Part shown: positions 37,953 to 46,474 of the stretch, piece by piece | How positions within the stretch are numbered: the first letter of the stretch is position 1 | Layout: the number at the start of each line of letters is the position of its first letter | Assembly (NCBI GenBank): GCA_963717385.1 | Contig: CAVQWE010000011.1 | Coordinates: 62,001 to 126,000, forward strand | Source of the DNA: Sva-07 sp963717385 | GTDB taxonomy: Bacteria; Actinomycetota; Acidimicrobiia; Acidimicrobiales; Ilumatobacteraceae | Length of the DNA stretch: 64,000 bases | Direction: 5' to 3' | Translations under genes and position numbers: made by a program | Notes under the pieces: generated by a model | The model's input: the letters and a program-made list of their open reading frames with translations, nothing else | What the model was told of the DNA's origin: nothing | Database searches by the model: none

Positions 37953-38221
37953 CCGACCTGCCCGACACCCATCAACACGCGGATCTCGTCACGATGATCC
38001 TGTCCGCGATCGCCGACGTGGCCCCCGAGCTGGAGCCCGAACTGGCCGATCTCGATCACGACGTCGATTTCTGGATGGAGCTGCAGCTCGACTCGATGGA
38101 TCACCTCGCCGTCATGACCCGGCTGTCGGAACAGACCGGCGTCGACATCGCCGAGCGCGACTACCCGCGTCTGACCACTGTCCGTTCGCTTCGCGACTTC
38201 CTCGAAGCCGGAGGCAACTGA
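37949..38221 (+). CDS. Acyl carrier protein-like protein
   Basis: A 90-residue acidic four-helix carrier protein with ELQLDSMDHLAVMTRLSEQ, where Ser49 (of DSM) is the expected phosphopantetheine site. It ends TTVRSLRDFLEAGG like typical ACPs. Its GTG start overlaps the E2 stop by GTGA. An ACP as part of a pyruvate dehydrogenase operon is unusual; it may accept an acyl group from the ligase or E2. Confidence 0.85.
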   Translation: MTDLPDTHQHADLVTMILSAIADVAPELEPELADLDHDVDFWMELQLDSMDHLAVMTRLSEQTGVDIAERDYPRLTTVRSLRDFLEAGGN

Positions 38222-38225
38222 CCCG

Positions 38226-39194
38226 GTGATCGTCGTCTGGCTCTTCGCGTTGGTCGCCGGCTTGGCCGTTGCGGCACTCGGGAGCCGTCGAGCGGTCAAC
38301 GCTGCTCTCGAAGCGTCGCGGGCGTCGAGCATTCCACCCGGGGTCATCGGCCTGACCGTGATGGCCGTCGGCACCGACCTCCCGGAGATCGCCAACTCGA
38401 TCGTCGCCGCGCTGGGCGGGCATGGTGACCTCCTCGTCGGCGACGCTGCCGGATCGGCGCTCACCCAGGTCACCTTGATCCTCGGGCTGCTGTGCCTCGG
38501 CTCGACACCGATCCACGCCGACCGCGACACGGTGCTCACGATCGGGACGCTGACGACCGCAGCGCTGCTCGTGGCAGCGTTGATGGTGCGAGACGACCTC
38601 CTCGGGCGATGGGAGGGCGGCCTCCTCGTGGCCGCGTGGGCGATCGCCATCTTCGCCATCCAGCGACGTCGGCCCGAACCCGAACCCGTCATCGCAGCGC
38701 CGACCTCGACCGGCCCACTCGACGAGACACCAACGGCGAACGTTTCGACCGGTCGAAGCATTGCTGCGACGCTCGGCTGGTTGCTCGTGGTCGGGGCAGC
38801 AGCAACGGTGGTGGTCGAGAGCTTCATCGAACTCAGTGACCGATTGGGCCTCCCCGAGCTGATCGCGAGCGCCGTCGTACTCTCGCTCGGCACGTCGCTG
38901 CCCGAACTCGTCGTCGACTGGACCGCCATCCGCCGAGGCGCAGTTGCGCTTGCGATCGGCGACCTCTTCGGGTCGTCGCTCCTCGACGCCACACTGGCAC
39001 TCGGGATCGGCCCGGTGCTGCGCGCCGTCACCGTGTCGCCCACCGCATCCACCGCGTGTCTCATCGCAGCGATGGGGGTGATGGCGGCGACGGTGATCGC
39101 CGGGTCGCGGCCGTCGCACGGCCGGTCATCGGCATCGCTGCTGTTCCTCGTGTACGGCGCCGCTACCGCAGCGCTCGTCGTCGGCACCGGCTGA
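38226..39194 (+). CDS. Na+/Ca2+ exchanger (CaCA) family membrane protein
   Basis: A 322-residue protein with about ten helices and two CaCA alpha repeats: VGTDLPEIANSIVAALGGHG with GDAAGSALTQV, and LGTSLPELVVDWTAIRRG with GDLFGSSLLDATLALG. The GT-x-LPE motifs are the cation site. A long acidic/polar loop (about 140-178) lies between the halves. It likely extrudes Ca2+ or another cation with Na+ or H+. It is 4 nt after the ACP gene, at the end of the box-led operon, and together with the P2A ATPase points to cation homeostasis. Confidence 0.87.
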   Translation: MIVVWLFALVAGLAVAALGSRRAVNAALEASRASSIPPGVIGLTVMAVGTDLPEIANSIVAALGGHGDLLVGDAAGSALTQVTLILGLLCLGSTPIHADRDTVLTIGTLTTAALLVAALMVRDDLLGRWEGGLLVAAWAIAIFAIQRRRPEPEPVIAAPTSTGPLDETPTANVSTGRSIAATLGWLLVVGAAATVVVESFIELSDRLGLPELIASAVVLSLGTSLPELVVDWTAIRRGAVALAIGDLFGSSLLDATLALGIGPVLRAVTVSPTASTACLIAAMGVMAATVIAGSRPSHGRSSASLLFLVYGAATAALVVGTG

Positions 39195-39219
39195 GGTCGA
39201 AACAGCCGTGCGGCACGCA

Positions 39220-39234
39220 TGACCTTGGGCCCTG
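39220..39234 (+). promoter_or_regulatory. DosR-like box upstream of the baeRF-like gene
   Basis: TGACCTTGGGCCCTG, 34 nt before ATG 39269. This copy matches the window consensus at every position. Confidence 0.75.
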
Positions 39235-39268
39235 TCGGCTTGCCGACGACGATGTCGACACTGGAGCC

Positions 39269-40294
39269 ATGACAAAGTCCGGATCTGCACGCGTGTCCGA
39301 CGAGCTCGCGTCGATCGACGCCGTCGTGGCTCGCTACCAACGATCCGGACCCCACGCGACGGTGGTGATGGAAGTGCCGGCTCCCGGCCACGTCGGCGAC
39401 GACGGTGCGGTGCGGTGGCATGTCCGTCGCTCCGAACTCGTCGATGCCGGCGCCTCCGATGCGGCGCTCGGCCATCTCGACTCGCTCGTCGATGGGCTCG
39501 AACCGCGTGGCGAGAGGGTGCTGTTGACCGCCGACGACACCGACGCTGCCTTCTGCTGGCTGATCGACCACACCGTCGACCACTTCGTTCACGTCAGTGG
39601 GTGCCCTGCGCTGCTGCCGGTGCTGGATGAGCTGACGGACCGCACCCCGATCATCGTCGGCGTCGTCGATCATCTCGGTGCCGACCTGTACGAACTCGAT
39701 CACCTCGACCTCACCGAGATCGGCTCGGTCAAGGGCGACCACGTACAAACGCACCGGCACACCGGCGGCGATCAGGCGGGGTACCAGCGTCGGGCCGAAG
39801 CCGTCTACGAACGCAACGCCGACACGATCGCCCACCAGATCACCGAGCACGCCGCCCACGCCAAGGCCCGACTCGTCGTCCTGACCGGCGACGACCGAGA
39901 AGCGAGCGCCGTCACCGACCACCTCGACACCCACCGGTTCACGGTGGTGACCACGCAGGCCGGCGCCCGCCACGATCCGCACCTGCCCGACCGGCTGCGC
40001 CGGGCAGCGATCGAGCAATCGCTGATCGATCGGCGAGCTCATCGCGACGCAGCGGTCGAACACCTCCGCGAAGAGCTGGGTCGCCACGCGCTCGGCGTCG
40101 ACGGCCGAGATGCCACCGCTGCCGCCATCGCCGAAGGCCGTGCAGCCACCGTGTTCTTCGATCGCGGTTGCGCTCCAGACGACGCCGACCGACTCGCCCG
40201 CGACACGCTGCTGTTCGGCGGCAACGTCGTGATCAGCCACGATCTCGGCGCGACCGACGGGGTCGCAACCATCCTCCGCTACGCAACCCACTGA
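39269..40294 (+). CDS. Rv2629-like bacterial archaeo-eukaryotic release factor (baeRF) family protein
   Basis: A 341-residue protein of the Rv2629/baeRF type: VVMEVPAPGHVGDDGAVRWH at the N-terminus, a central VGVVDHLGADLYELDHLDLT ... SVKGDHVQTHRHTGGDQAGY, then a C-terminal eRF1-like domain ending VVISHDLGATDGVATILRYA. Members resemble eRF1/Vms1-type ribosome rescue factors; Rv2629 is DosR-controlled. No GGQ motif is visible; HTGGDQ is the nearest stretch. The box at 39220 places it in the same regulon here. Confidence 0.78.
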   Translation: MTKSGSARVSDELASIDAVVARYQRSGPHATVVMEVPAPGHVGDDGAVRWHVRRSELVDAGASDAALGHLDSLVDGLEPRGERVLLTADDTDAAFCWLIDHTVDHFVHVSGCPALLPVLDELTDRTPIIVGVVDHLGADLYELDHLDLTEIGSVKGDHVQTHRHTGGDQAGYQRRAEAVYERNADTIAHQITEHAAHAKARLVVLTGDDREASAVTDHLDTHRFTVVTTQAGARHDPHLPDRLRRAAIEQSLIDRRAHRDAAVEHLREELGRHALGVDGRDATAAAIAEGRAATVFFDRGCAPDDADRLARDTLLFGGNVVISHDLGATDGVATILRYATH

Positions 40295-40312
40295 CACCAC
40301 ACTGGAGCTCGT

Positions 40313-41161
40313 ATGACCAACACTCCGACGACCCCCGACAACACGTCCGAGAACGACGCTTCGAGCAGATGGCCGCTGGTCGTCGGCCTCCTCGTGATCG
40401 TCGCAGCAATCGGCCTGGCACTGTTCGTCTTCGGTACGGGCGACGACGACGATTCGACTCTCGACTCGGTGGCCACCACCGAAGCTGCCGAGACGACCTC
40501 GCCGCCGGAGACAACGACGGCAACCACCGAGCGCCCCGAGACGACGCCGCCTCCCGCGACCACCGAAGTGATCGACACCACCACGCCGGCAACGACCCAA
40601 GCGCCACCGACGACCGACGGCACTGCCGCAGCGGTGTGGCCATGGGCCGACACGAGCACCCGCTACGCCGACCCGGTCGAAGCGGCCACCGGGTTCGCCG
40701 TCGACTTCCTCGACTTCGACAATCCGATCGCCGGCGAGTTCATGGCTGGCGACAGTCGATCGGGCGAGGTCGAGATCCGAGCCATCGAAACCGGTCCTGC
40801 GACAACGGTGTTCCTGCGTCAACTCTCCGATGACGACACCTGGTGGATCATCGGCGCGGCGAGTGAGAACATCGTCATCGACACGCCAGAGACGGGTGAC
40901 GAGGTCACCAGCCCGTTGACGGTGTCGGGCACGGCAGCCGCTTTCGAGGGCACTGTCGACGTCGAGTTCATCGCCGATGGCAATGGCGAGCCGATCCTGG
41001 AGAGCTTCGTCACCGGCGGAGCGATCGACCCTGCGCCCTTCAGCAGCACGTTCGAATTCGCGAGCCCCGGCCAGATCGGCGGCGCGTTGGTGCTGTACAC
41101 CACCAGCGATGAACTCGACGCGACCTTCGAGGCGTCGGTCATCAGGATCTTCTATCCCTGA
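40313..41161 (+). CDS. Membrane-anchored protein with C-terminal Gmad2 immunoglobulin-like domain
   Basis: A 282-residue protein. A short cytoplasmic N-terminus precedes one membrane helix (LVVGLLVIVAAIGLALFVFG, about 21-42). A Thr/Pro/Glu-rich extracytoplasmic linker follows, then a mixed domain and a C-terminal Gmad2-type domain (VIDTPETGDEVTSPLTVSGT, FEGTVDVEFIADGNG). Gmad2 domains occur with GerMN domains in cell-surface proteins; its role is unknown. It lies 18 nt after the baeRF gene, probably co-transcribed, and its end overlaps the converging GNAT gene by 10 bp. Confidence 0.8.
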   Translation: MTNTPTTPDNTSENDASSRWPLVVGLLVIVAAIGLALFVFGTGDDDDSTLDSVATTEAAETTSPPETTTATTERPETTPPPATTEVIDTTTPATTQAPPTTDGTAAAVWPWADTSTRYADPVEAATGFAVDFLDFDNPIAGEFMAGDSRSGEVEIRAIETGPATTVFLRQLSDDDTWWIIGAASENIVIDTPETGDEVTSPLTVSGTAAAFEGTVDVEFIADGNGEPILESFVTGGAIDPAPFSSTFEFASPGQIGGALVLYTTSDELDATFEASVIRIFYP

Positions 41162-42078
41162 TCGTCGACTCGACTGCCGATCAACGCGAGCGCCTGAGCG
41201 ACCGCTGCGGCGCCGTCGGCGTCGACCTCGACGCAGCCGTCGACACCGTCACGAGCGCCTTCCCCAGAGTGATGGCGTACCAACACCGGCGTCCCTGGCG
41301 ACTGCTCGCGATGCGCGCGAACGAGCGCTTCGCTTCGCTCGTCGTTCGGGTCGAGCAACACGATGATCGCGTCGGCCCCGTCGGCGAGTGGGCAGCGGCC
41401 ACCGGCGAGCACCGGGCAGCCGTGCTCGGCGCGTCCGGCCGGGCCGGCGCACATCGCGGTGGCCACTCCGGCGACGTCCGCGGCGTGTTCGCCGGACCAG
41501 CGTCGGCCGGCGACCTCGACCAGCACGCGTGGCCGGTGCTCGTTCGGCGGCCAGTGTGGCGGAGATCCGGTGGTGCCGATGCTCAGCCTGACCGCACCAG
41601 CATCGTGCTCCATCGCCACCGGGTCGCGCCGCTTGAGGAGCGAGAGCATGGGACCGTTCTCGAGGAGCACATCGGCCTGCAGGCTGCGGTGTCCAGCAGA
41701 TGCGGCGTGACGGACGAGTACGTCGAGCAGGTAGGGACCGAGCCAGCCCCGCCACTTCGGGGCCACCGTGACCGCCAGGTCTCCATCACCATCTCGCCGG
41801 ATCGCATACCCCGCCTCGCCGGCCACCTCGTCTGGTTCTCCGGGCCGGCGAACGATGGCGATCACTCCGAAACCGCCGCGCGAAGCAACATCGGCCCACT
41901 CGCGACACCAGTCGAGACGCGGTTTGAACGCACTGAAGAATCGGCGATGACGGTCACCGAGCGACAACGTCTCGTACAACGCGCAAATTCGCTCCGCATC
42001 GCGGGCGTCGGTCGGACGCACCTCCATGCGAGCACCATTGGCCAGGTCGAAGACCTCAGGGAGCATCAGCGGATCCAT
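41152..42078 (-). CDS. GNAT acetyltransferase with a Cys-rich C-terminal domain
   Basis: A 308-residue protein. Residues about 14-160 are a GNAT domain resembling the Pat/PatZ protein acetyltransferases (MEVRPTDARDAERICALYET, LGDRHRRFFSAFKPRLDW, acetyl-CoA loop VAPKWRGWLGPYLLDVLV). The C-terminal part (about 195-300) has CAGPAGRAEHGCPVLAGGRC then PLADGADAIIVLLDPND, a Rossmann-like segment I do not recognise. Pat enzymes acetylate the catalytic Lys of acetyl-CoA synthetase, and one is encoded 7 kb away; the connection is a guess. Confidence 0.75.
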   Translation of the reverse strand: MDPLMLPEVFDLANGARMEVRPTDARDAERICALYETLSLGDRHRRFFSAFKPRLDWCREWADVASRGGFGVIAIVRRPGEPDEVAGEAGYAIRRDGDGDLAVTVAPKWRGWLGPYLLDVLVRHAASAGHRSLQADVLLENGPMLSLLKRRDPVAMEHDAGAVRLSIGTTGSPPHWPPNEHRPRVLVEVAGRRWSGEHAADVAGVATAMCAGPAGRAEHGCPVLAGGRCPLADGADAIIVLLDPNDERSEALVRAHREQSPGTPVLVRHHSGEGARDGVDGCVEVDADGAAAVAQALALIGSRVDDQG

Positions 42079-42123
42079 CTGTTCCCATCATGGCGCCCCG
42101 CATCGCCCGCCGAAACGACCGCC

Positions 42124-42137
42124 TACCCCTCGGGGTA
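42124..42137. promoter_or_regulatory. CsoR/CstR-type operator upstream of the rhodanese lipoprotein gene
   Basis: TACCCCTCGGGGTA, a perfect 6+2+6 palindrome ending 10 nt before ATG 42148. The same arms recur at 45005-45018 beside the persulfide dioxygenase gene. Confidence 0.65.
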
Positions 42138-42147
42138 TGATGTTCCC

Positions 42148-42630
42148 ATGTCGACCTCACGTCAGCTCTTGATCGGTCTCGTCGGTGTCAGCCTGATCGC
42201 AGCGTCCTGCGGCGGGAGCGACGACACGAGTGAAGCCAGCGTTGCTGCAGTCCAAGACGAATCGACGTCGGGGGCAGATTCCGCAGCGCCCGTGGCGATC
42301 GATGGGCTGACGACGATCTCGGCGCAAGACGCAGCCGCGATCACCGCCGCTCCACCGGCCGACCTCGTCGTGCTCGATGTGCGTACGCCTGCGGAATACT
42401 CCGAAGGGCACCTCGAGGATTCGGTGCTCGTTGATTTCTACGAAGCCGACTTCGCCGACCAGCTCGCCGCCCTCGACCCCGACGTGCCGTATCTCGTGTA
42501 CTGCCGATCGGGCAACCGGAGCAGCCAGACGCTCGACATGATGCAACAGCTCGGGTTCACCTCAGCTGCCGATGTCGCCGGCGGAATCCTCGCCTGGGCC
42601 GACGCCGGCCTCCCGGTCACCACCGACTGA
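42148..42630 (+). CDS. Rhodanese-domain lipoprotein
   Basis: A 160-residue secreted lipoprotein. The signal peptide ends in the lipobox SLIAASC (Cys21). After an acidic linker, the rhodanese domain has LVVLDVRTPAEYSEGHLEDS and the active-site loop VYCRSGNRSSQTLDMM with the catalytic Cys. It would carry or transfer sulfane sulfur outside the membrane. A TACCCC palindrome overlaps its promoter. Its last 69 bp overlap the converging YihY gene. Confidence 0.9.
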   Translation: MSTSRQLLIGLVGVSLIAASCGGSDDTSEASVAAVQDESTSGADSAAPVAIDGLTTISAQDAAAITAAPPADLVVLDVRTPAEYSEGHLEDSVLVDFYEADFADQLAALDPDVPYLVYCRSGNRSSQTLDMMQQLGFTSAADVAGGILAWADAGLPVTTD

Positions 42631-43515
42631 GCCCTCGTCGACCACCGTTGCATTCGACGGATCTGCTGCGAGCCCACGCAGCGAGAGCACCCGGGTGAAC
42701 TCGGCGCCGGCCAGCAGGATCTGTGCCTCGTAGTAGATCCACAGCAACACCAGGAACAGACTGCCCGTGGCCCCGGCCAGCGACGCAGCGGCGTAACGGC
42801 GGAGGTAGGCCCCGAGGACCACCGTGCCGACGGCGAGGATGGCGGCGGTGATCGCGCCCCCGACGGCTGCGGGCACCCACGGCACCCGGACATCGGTGAG
42901 GTACCGGAACAGCAGCGTCACGACGCCGATCGCGAGCACCCACGACGCGGCCAGACCGATCAACTCCTGCAGCGACGCCACGATCGCCAGGTCGGGTGCC
43001 ACCCGATCGAGCAGTGCGGTCACGGCGTTGATGGCGAACGACACGATGATCACCGCGCCGGCACCAGCGACCACGACGAACGCGACCAGACGTCGCAGCA
43101 CGCTGTGGCGGATACCCGACCGAACGGGCCGTTCCCAGATCGTGTTGAACGCGTCCTGCAGCGCGACCACGAGCAGCGAGGCCGTGAGGAACAGCGAGGC
43201 GGCACCGACCAGCCCGAGGCTCGTCAACGTTCCCGTGCCCTCGAGCGCCTCGGAGAGGGTGCCGGCGACCGTGTCGGCATCGGTCCCGAGCAGTCCCGAG
43301 AGTTGTTCGGCGAGGTAGGTCCGGACGTCGTCCCGCGAGATCACCAGGCCGGCGACGGCGAGTGCAACCGCCAGCAACGGCACGATCGCGAACAGCCCGT
43401 AGTAGGCCAGGCCGGCCCCGAGACGGATCGTTCGGTGATCACGCCACTGTTCGTAGGTCTCGTGGCCCAGGTTCCAGGTGCCACGAGCAGCACCACGAAC
43501 TCGGTCGAACAACAC
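42562..43515 (-). CDS. YihY/virulence factor BrkB family inner membrane protein
   Basis: A 317-residue protein with about six helices: LGAGLAYYGLFAIVPLLAVA, GLVGAASLFLTASLLVVALQ, DAFNTIWERPVRSGIRHSVL and LWIYYEAQILLAGAEFTRVL are the YihY signatures. Function is unknown; it is not RNase BN as once thought. GTG 43515 is taken as start. The cytoplasmic C-terminal tail is acidic and its coding sequence overlaps the rhodanese gene. Confidence 0.87.
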   Translation of the reverse strand: MLFDRVRGAARGTWNLGHETYEQWRDHRTIRLGAGLAYYGLFAIVPLLAVALAVAGLVISRDDVRTYLAEQLSGLLGTDADTVAGTLSEALEGTGTLTSLGLVGAASLFLTASLLVVALQDAFNTIWERPVRSGIRHSVLRRLVAFVVVAGAGAVIIVSFAINAVTALLDRVAPDLAIVASLQELIGLAASWVLAIGVVTLLFRYLTDVRVPWVPAAVGGAITAAILAVGTVVLGAYLRRYAAASLAGATGSLFLVLLWIYYEAQILLAGAEFTRVLSLRGLAADPSNATVVDEGSVGGDREAGVGPGEDSAGDIGS

Positions 43516-43541
43516 CCCGGAGATGCTAGAGCGGTGAGCGT

Positions 43542-44937
43542 TCAGGCGGGTGCGGGCAACCCGGGACCGGCGAACTCGAGCCAGGCGCCGTAGCCACCGA
43601 GCAGGTCCGACACGTCGGTGAAACCGGCACGGCGCAACACGCTGGCCGCCACGGATGAGCGGTACCCGCCGGCACAATAGACCACGGTGGGCGCATCGCG
43701 GTCGAGTTCGTCGAACCGGCCGGGCAGCTGCCCGACCGGCATGTCGACCGAACCTTCGATCGTGCCGATTGCGATCTCGCCCGGATTCCGGATGTCGATG
43801 ACCTGCAGTCCGTCGATCTCGGCGCGCCGACGCTCGAACTCAGGCACCGTCAGACGCGACGCCCGTGCCGTGAGTTCGGGGTGCTCGGCCATCACGGCGA
43901 GCGGCTCGGCGAGGTGGCCCACCACACGGTCGAAGCCGATGCGACCCAACCGATTGCGGGCCTCGATCTCGAAACCCGGATCGGCGACCAGCACGATGTC
44001 GACATCGGTCGCCACCACCGAGCCGGCGAACTCGGCGTAACGACCCTCGAGGCCGACGTTCACCGAGCCGATGAGGTGCCCGTGAGCGAACTCCTCGGGC
44101 GAACGGCCGTCGAGCAGGATCGCACCACCGTCGACGAGGCGAGTGACCGTCTCGAGGTCGAGCGCGTCGAGCGGAGCGTTCTCGTCGAGGAGCGGGCGGT
44201 CCTTGCGGTTCAGCACGGCGTCGTACACGAAGTACGAGGGCGCCGGCGGCTGCCCCTCGGTGACCAGCGAGACGAAGGTCTCCTTGTCGGGCGCGACCAG
44301 TGCGTAGTTGTTCACCCGCTGGTCGCCGATCGTCGACCAGGTCTCGGTCGAGAGGTTCTTGCCGCAGGCGGAGCCGGCACCGTGGGCCGGATACACCCGC
44401 GTGGCGTCGGGGAGCGTGAGGAGCTGCTCGTGCAGGCTGTCGTACAGCATGTCGGCGAGTTCGTCGCGGGTGTAGCCGAGCGAGGCGAGCAGGTCGGGCC
44501 GACCGACGTCACCGATGAACAGCGCATCACCGGTGAGCACCCCGTACGGCACCTCGGTCGTCGGCATGCTCCCAGACCACGATGCTGATCGACTCGGGGG
44601 TGTGTCCGGGCGTGTGGCGGATCTCGAGCTGCACGTCGCCGAGCGAGATGCGTTCACCGTCGGCAAGTTTGCGCGACGGGAACTCGGTCTCGGCGACCGA
44701 GGAGAACCCGATCTCCGCACCGGTCGCCGCTGCGAGTTCGAGGTGGCCGGACAGGAAGTCGGCATGGAAGTGGGTCTCGATGACCAGTTCGATCGTGAGG
44801 CCGTCCGCGGCAGCGTCACGCACGTATTCGTCGATGTCACGACGCGGGTCGACCACGACGGCGCGTCCGGTCGTCTCGTCGCCGATCAGGTAGGAGGCCT
44901 GTGAGAGACAGTCGAGGTAGTACTGCGTGAACTTCAT
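43542..44937 (-). CDS. Persulfide dioxygenase-rhodanese fusion, CstB-like (frameshifted as read)
   Basis: About 464 residues. The N-terminal MBL persulfide dioxygenase domain has IETHFHADFLSGHLELAAAT, RHTPGHTPESISIVVWEHAD and GDALFIGDVGRPDLL, with YPAHGAGSACGKNL later. A degenerate rhodanese-like domain (AILLDGRSPEEFAHGHLIGS, no Cys) and a C-terminal active rhodanese (VIDIRNPGEIAIGTIEGSVD, VVYCAGGYRSSVAA) follow. This layout matches S. aureus CstB, which oxidises persulfide to thiosulfate. The frame shifts by one base near 44560, between EHADD and TEVPYGVLTG. A CsoR/CstR-type palindrome lies 67 nt upstream. Confidence 0.9.
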
Positions 44938-45004
44938 GCGTGCGCCTTTCGTCGGAGGGCCGTCGGGGTGTTGGTGTGAGACGGCCGTGATGACGTGTCA
45001 AACA

Positions 45005-45018
45005 TACCCCAAGGGGTA
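45005..45018. promoter_or_regulatory. CsoR/CstR-type operator upstream of the persulfide dioxygenase gene
   Basis: TACCCCAAGGGGTA, a perfect 6+2+6 palindrome in the 124-nt spacer between the dioxygenase and LppM-like genes. It is the twin of the site at 42124. Confidence 0.68.
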
Positions 45019-45061
45019 CGTATTCCCAGAGCTGGCCACCTCCGAGAGTACGGTGTTCGGC

Positions 45062-46036
45062 ATGCCACGTCGAACCGTCAGACCAGCCCTGTCGGCGCTG
45101 GCCCTCGTTGCCTCCAGCGCGCTGCTCGCAGGATGCTTCACCGTGGAGGCCACCTTCACGATCAAGGACGACGCAACCGCCGACCTCGACTACCTGGTGC
45201 TGATCGACACCGAACAACTCCAGGAATTCGCGGGCCTGCTCGGCGAGGACGCCGGGGCGCTCGACGAGTTGTCCGGCGACGCACTCCTCGAAGAGTTCAC
45301 CGGTGGCGACGATCCGTGCGCCGACCTCACGCAGGAATTGACCCAATACGAGGTGAGCACGCGCGAGATCGACGAGAACGGCGAGGTCGGTGTGGGCTGC
45401 ACGGTCAGCGATGTGCCCGTCGCCGAACTCAACTCGCTCGGCGATGCCACGTCGTCGTTCTCGATCGAGCAAGACGCCGACGGCACGCGTTTCAACGCCG
45501 TGCTCGAAGGCGTCGACGAACTTGCCGGCGACCCCGACGAGACCGACGCCATGGTGGAGATGCTCGGCCTGAACCTCGACGAACTGTTCACCATCCGCTT
45601 CGTCGTGACCGCGCCCGGCTCACTCGGCGAGAACAACGCATCATCCACGAGTGGTTCCACCGCCACCTGGGAGGTGACGCCCGACGCCGACTTCGTCACC
45701 GACGGCGACGCCACGATGACCGCCGCGTGGACCCCGGGAGGTGGAAGCGGAGGTTCATCGACGTGGATCATCATCGCGATCATCGCTGTGGTGATCGCGG
45801 CTGCAGCTGCGGCCTTCGTGCTGTTCAAGCGCTCGAAGTCGTCGACGAACTCTCCAGTCGACGCCCCCACCACCGGCGAGACGGCCGCAACACCGGCGAC
45901 GCCCGCAACATCGCCGGGAACTGCTTCTCCGCCGCCTCCGCCGCCCCCGGCATCACCTCCCCCACCGCCGGCTTCCCCACCGCCACCGCCGTCGTCGCCA
46001 CCGTCGGCGATGCCACCGCCGCCCCCGCCGTCCTGA
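45062..46036 (+). CDS. LppM-like lipoprotein with a transmembrane helix and poly-Pro tail
   Basis: A 324-residue protein. The signal peptide ends in SSALLAGC (lipobox Cys25) and continues FTVEATFTIKDDATADLDYL, the start of the LppM domain known from mycobacteria. A second hydrophobic helix (STWIIIAIIAVVIAAAAAAF, about residues 234-254) precedes a Lys-rich stop, and the last 60 residues are Thr/Ala/Pro-rich ending in long Pro/Ser runs. If the lipobox is used, the protein is anchored at both ends with a cytoplasmic Pro tail. Confidence 0.82.
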   Translation: MPRRTVRPALSALALVASSALLAGCFTVEATFTIKDDATADLDYLVLIDTEQLQEFAGLLGEDAGALDELSGDALLEEFTGGDDPCADLTQELTQYEVSTREIDENGEVGVGCTVSDVPVAELNSLGDATSSFSIEQDADGTRFNAVLEGVDELAGDPDETDAMVEMLGLNLDELFTIRFVVTAPGSLGENNASSTSGSTATWEVTPDADFVTDGDATMTAAWTPGGGSGGSSTWIIIAIIAVVIAAAAAAFVLFKRSKSSTNSPVDAPTTGETAATPATPATSPGTASPPPPPPPASPPPPPASPPPPPSSPPSAMPPPPPPS

Positions 46037-46054
46037 GTCGGGCGCTCCGACGCG

Positions 46055-46387
46055 TCAGTCTTTGAGCGGCGCCATGGCGGCGAGCAGGTCGCCGACCAGG
46101 TGTTGGCGCTCCACCTGATGCCGCATCGGTCGGTCGGACACGATGTCGTAGCGATTCCGACGACCCTCTCGGTGGCGCGTCAGGCAGCCTGCTGCTTCGA
46201 GATCCTTCACGATCCCCTGCACGGCACGCTCGGTGATTCCGACCTGATCGGCGAGATCGCGCAGCCGCAGTTGCGGGTCACGAGCAAGACAGATCAGCAC
46301 GTGGCTGTGGTTGGTGAGGAACGTCCAACTCCCCTCGTCGACGCGCTGAATCGGCGCAACGTCGCCAACGACGGTTCGAGAAGTCAT
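46055..46387 (-). CDS. MarR-like winged-helix regulator
   Basis: A 110-residue protein with one winged helix: WTFLTNHSHVLICLARDPQL, LRDLADQVGITERAVQGIVK, DLEAAGCLTRHREGRRNRYD. Wing and recognition helix are clear; there is no evident ligand domain. It is divergent from the carbonic anhydrase gene, 87 nt away, and may regulate it. Confidence 0.82.
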   Translation of the reverse strand: MTSRTVVGDVAPIQRVDEGSWTFLTNHSHVLICLARDPQLRLRDLADQVGITERAVQGIVKDLEAAGCLTRHREGRRNRYDIVSDRPMRHQVERQHLVGDLLAAMAPLKD

Positions 46388-46474
46388 GGCGACATGCTAG
46401 GAACCTTGTTACCGGAACTCAACTTCCGTTGACTCGTCGTGGGTGTCGGACGGTGTCTGTGGCAGGCTCTCGGG

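Noticed and set aside
45900..46036. Low-complexity CCG/CCACCG run as a DNA repeat element
   Set aside because: It is the coding sequence of the poly-Pro tail of the LppM-like protein, in frame to the stop.
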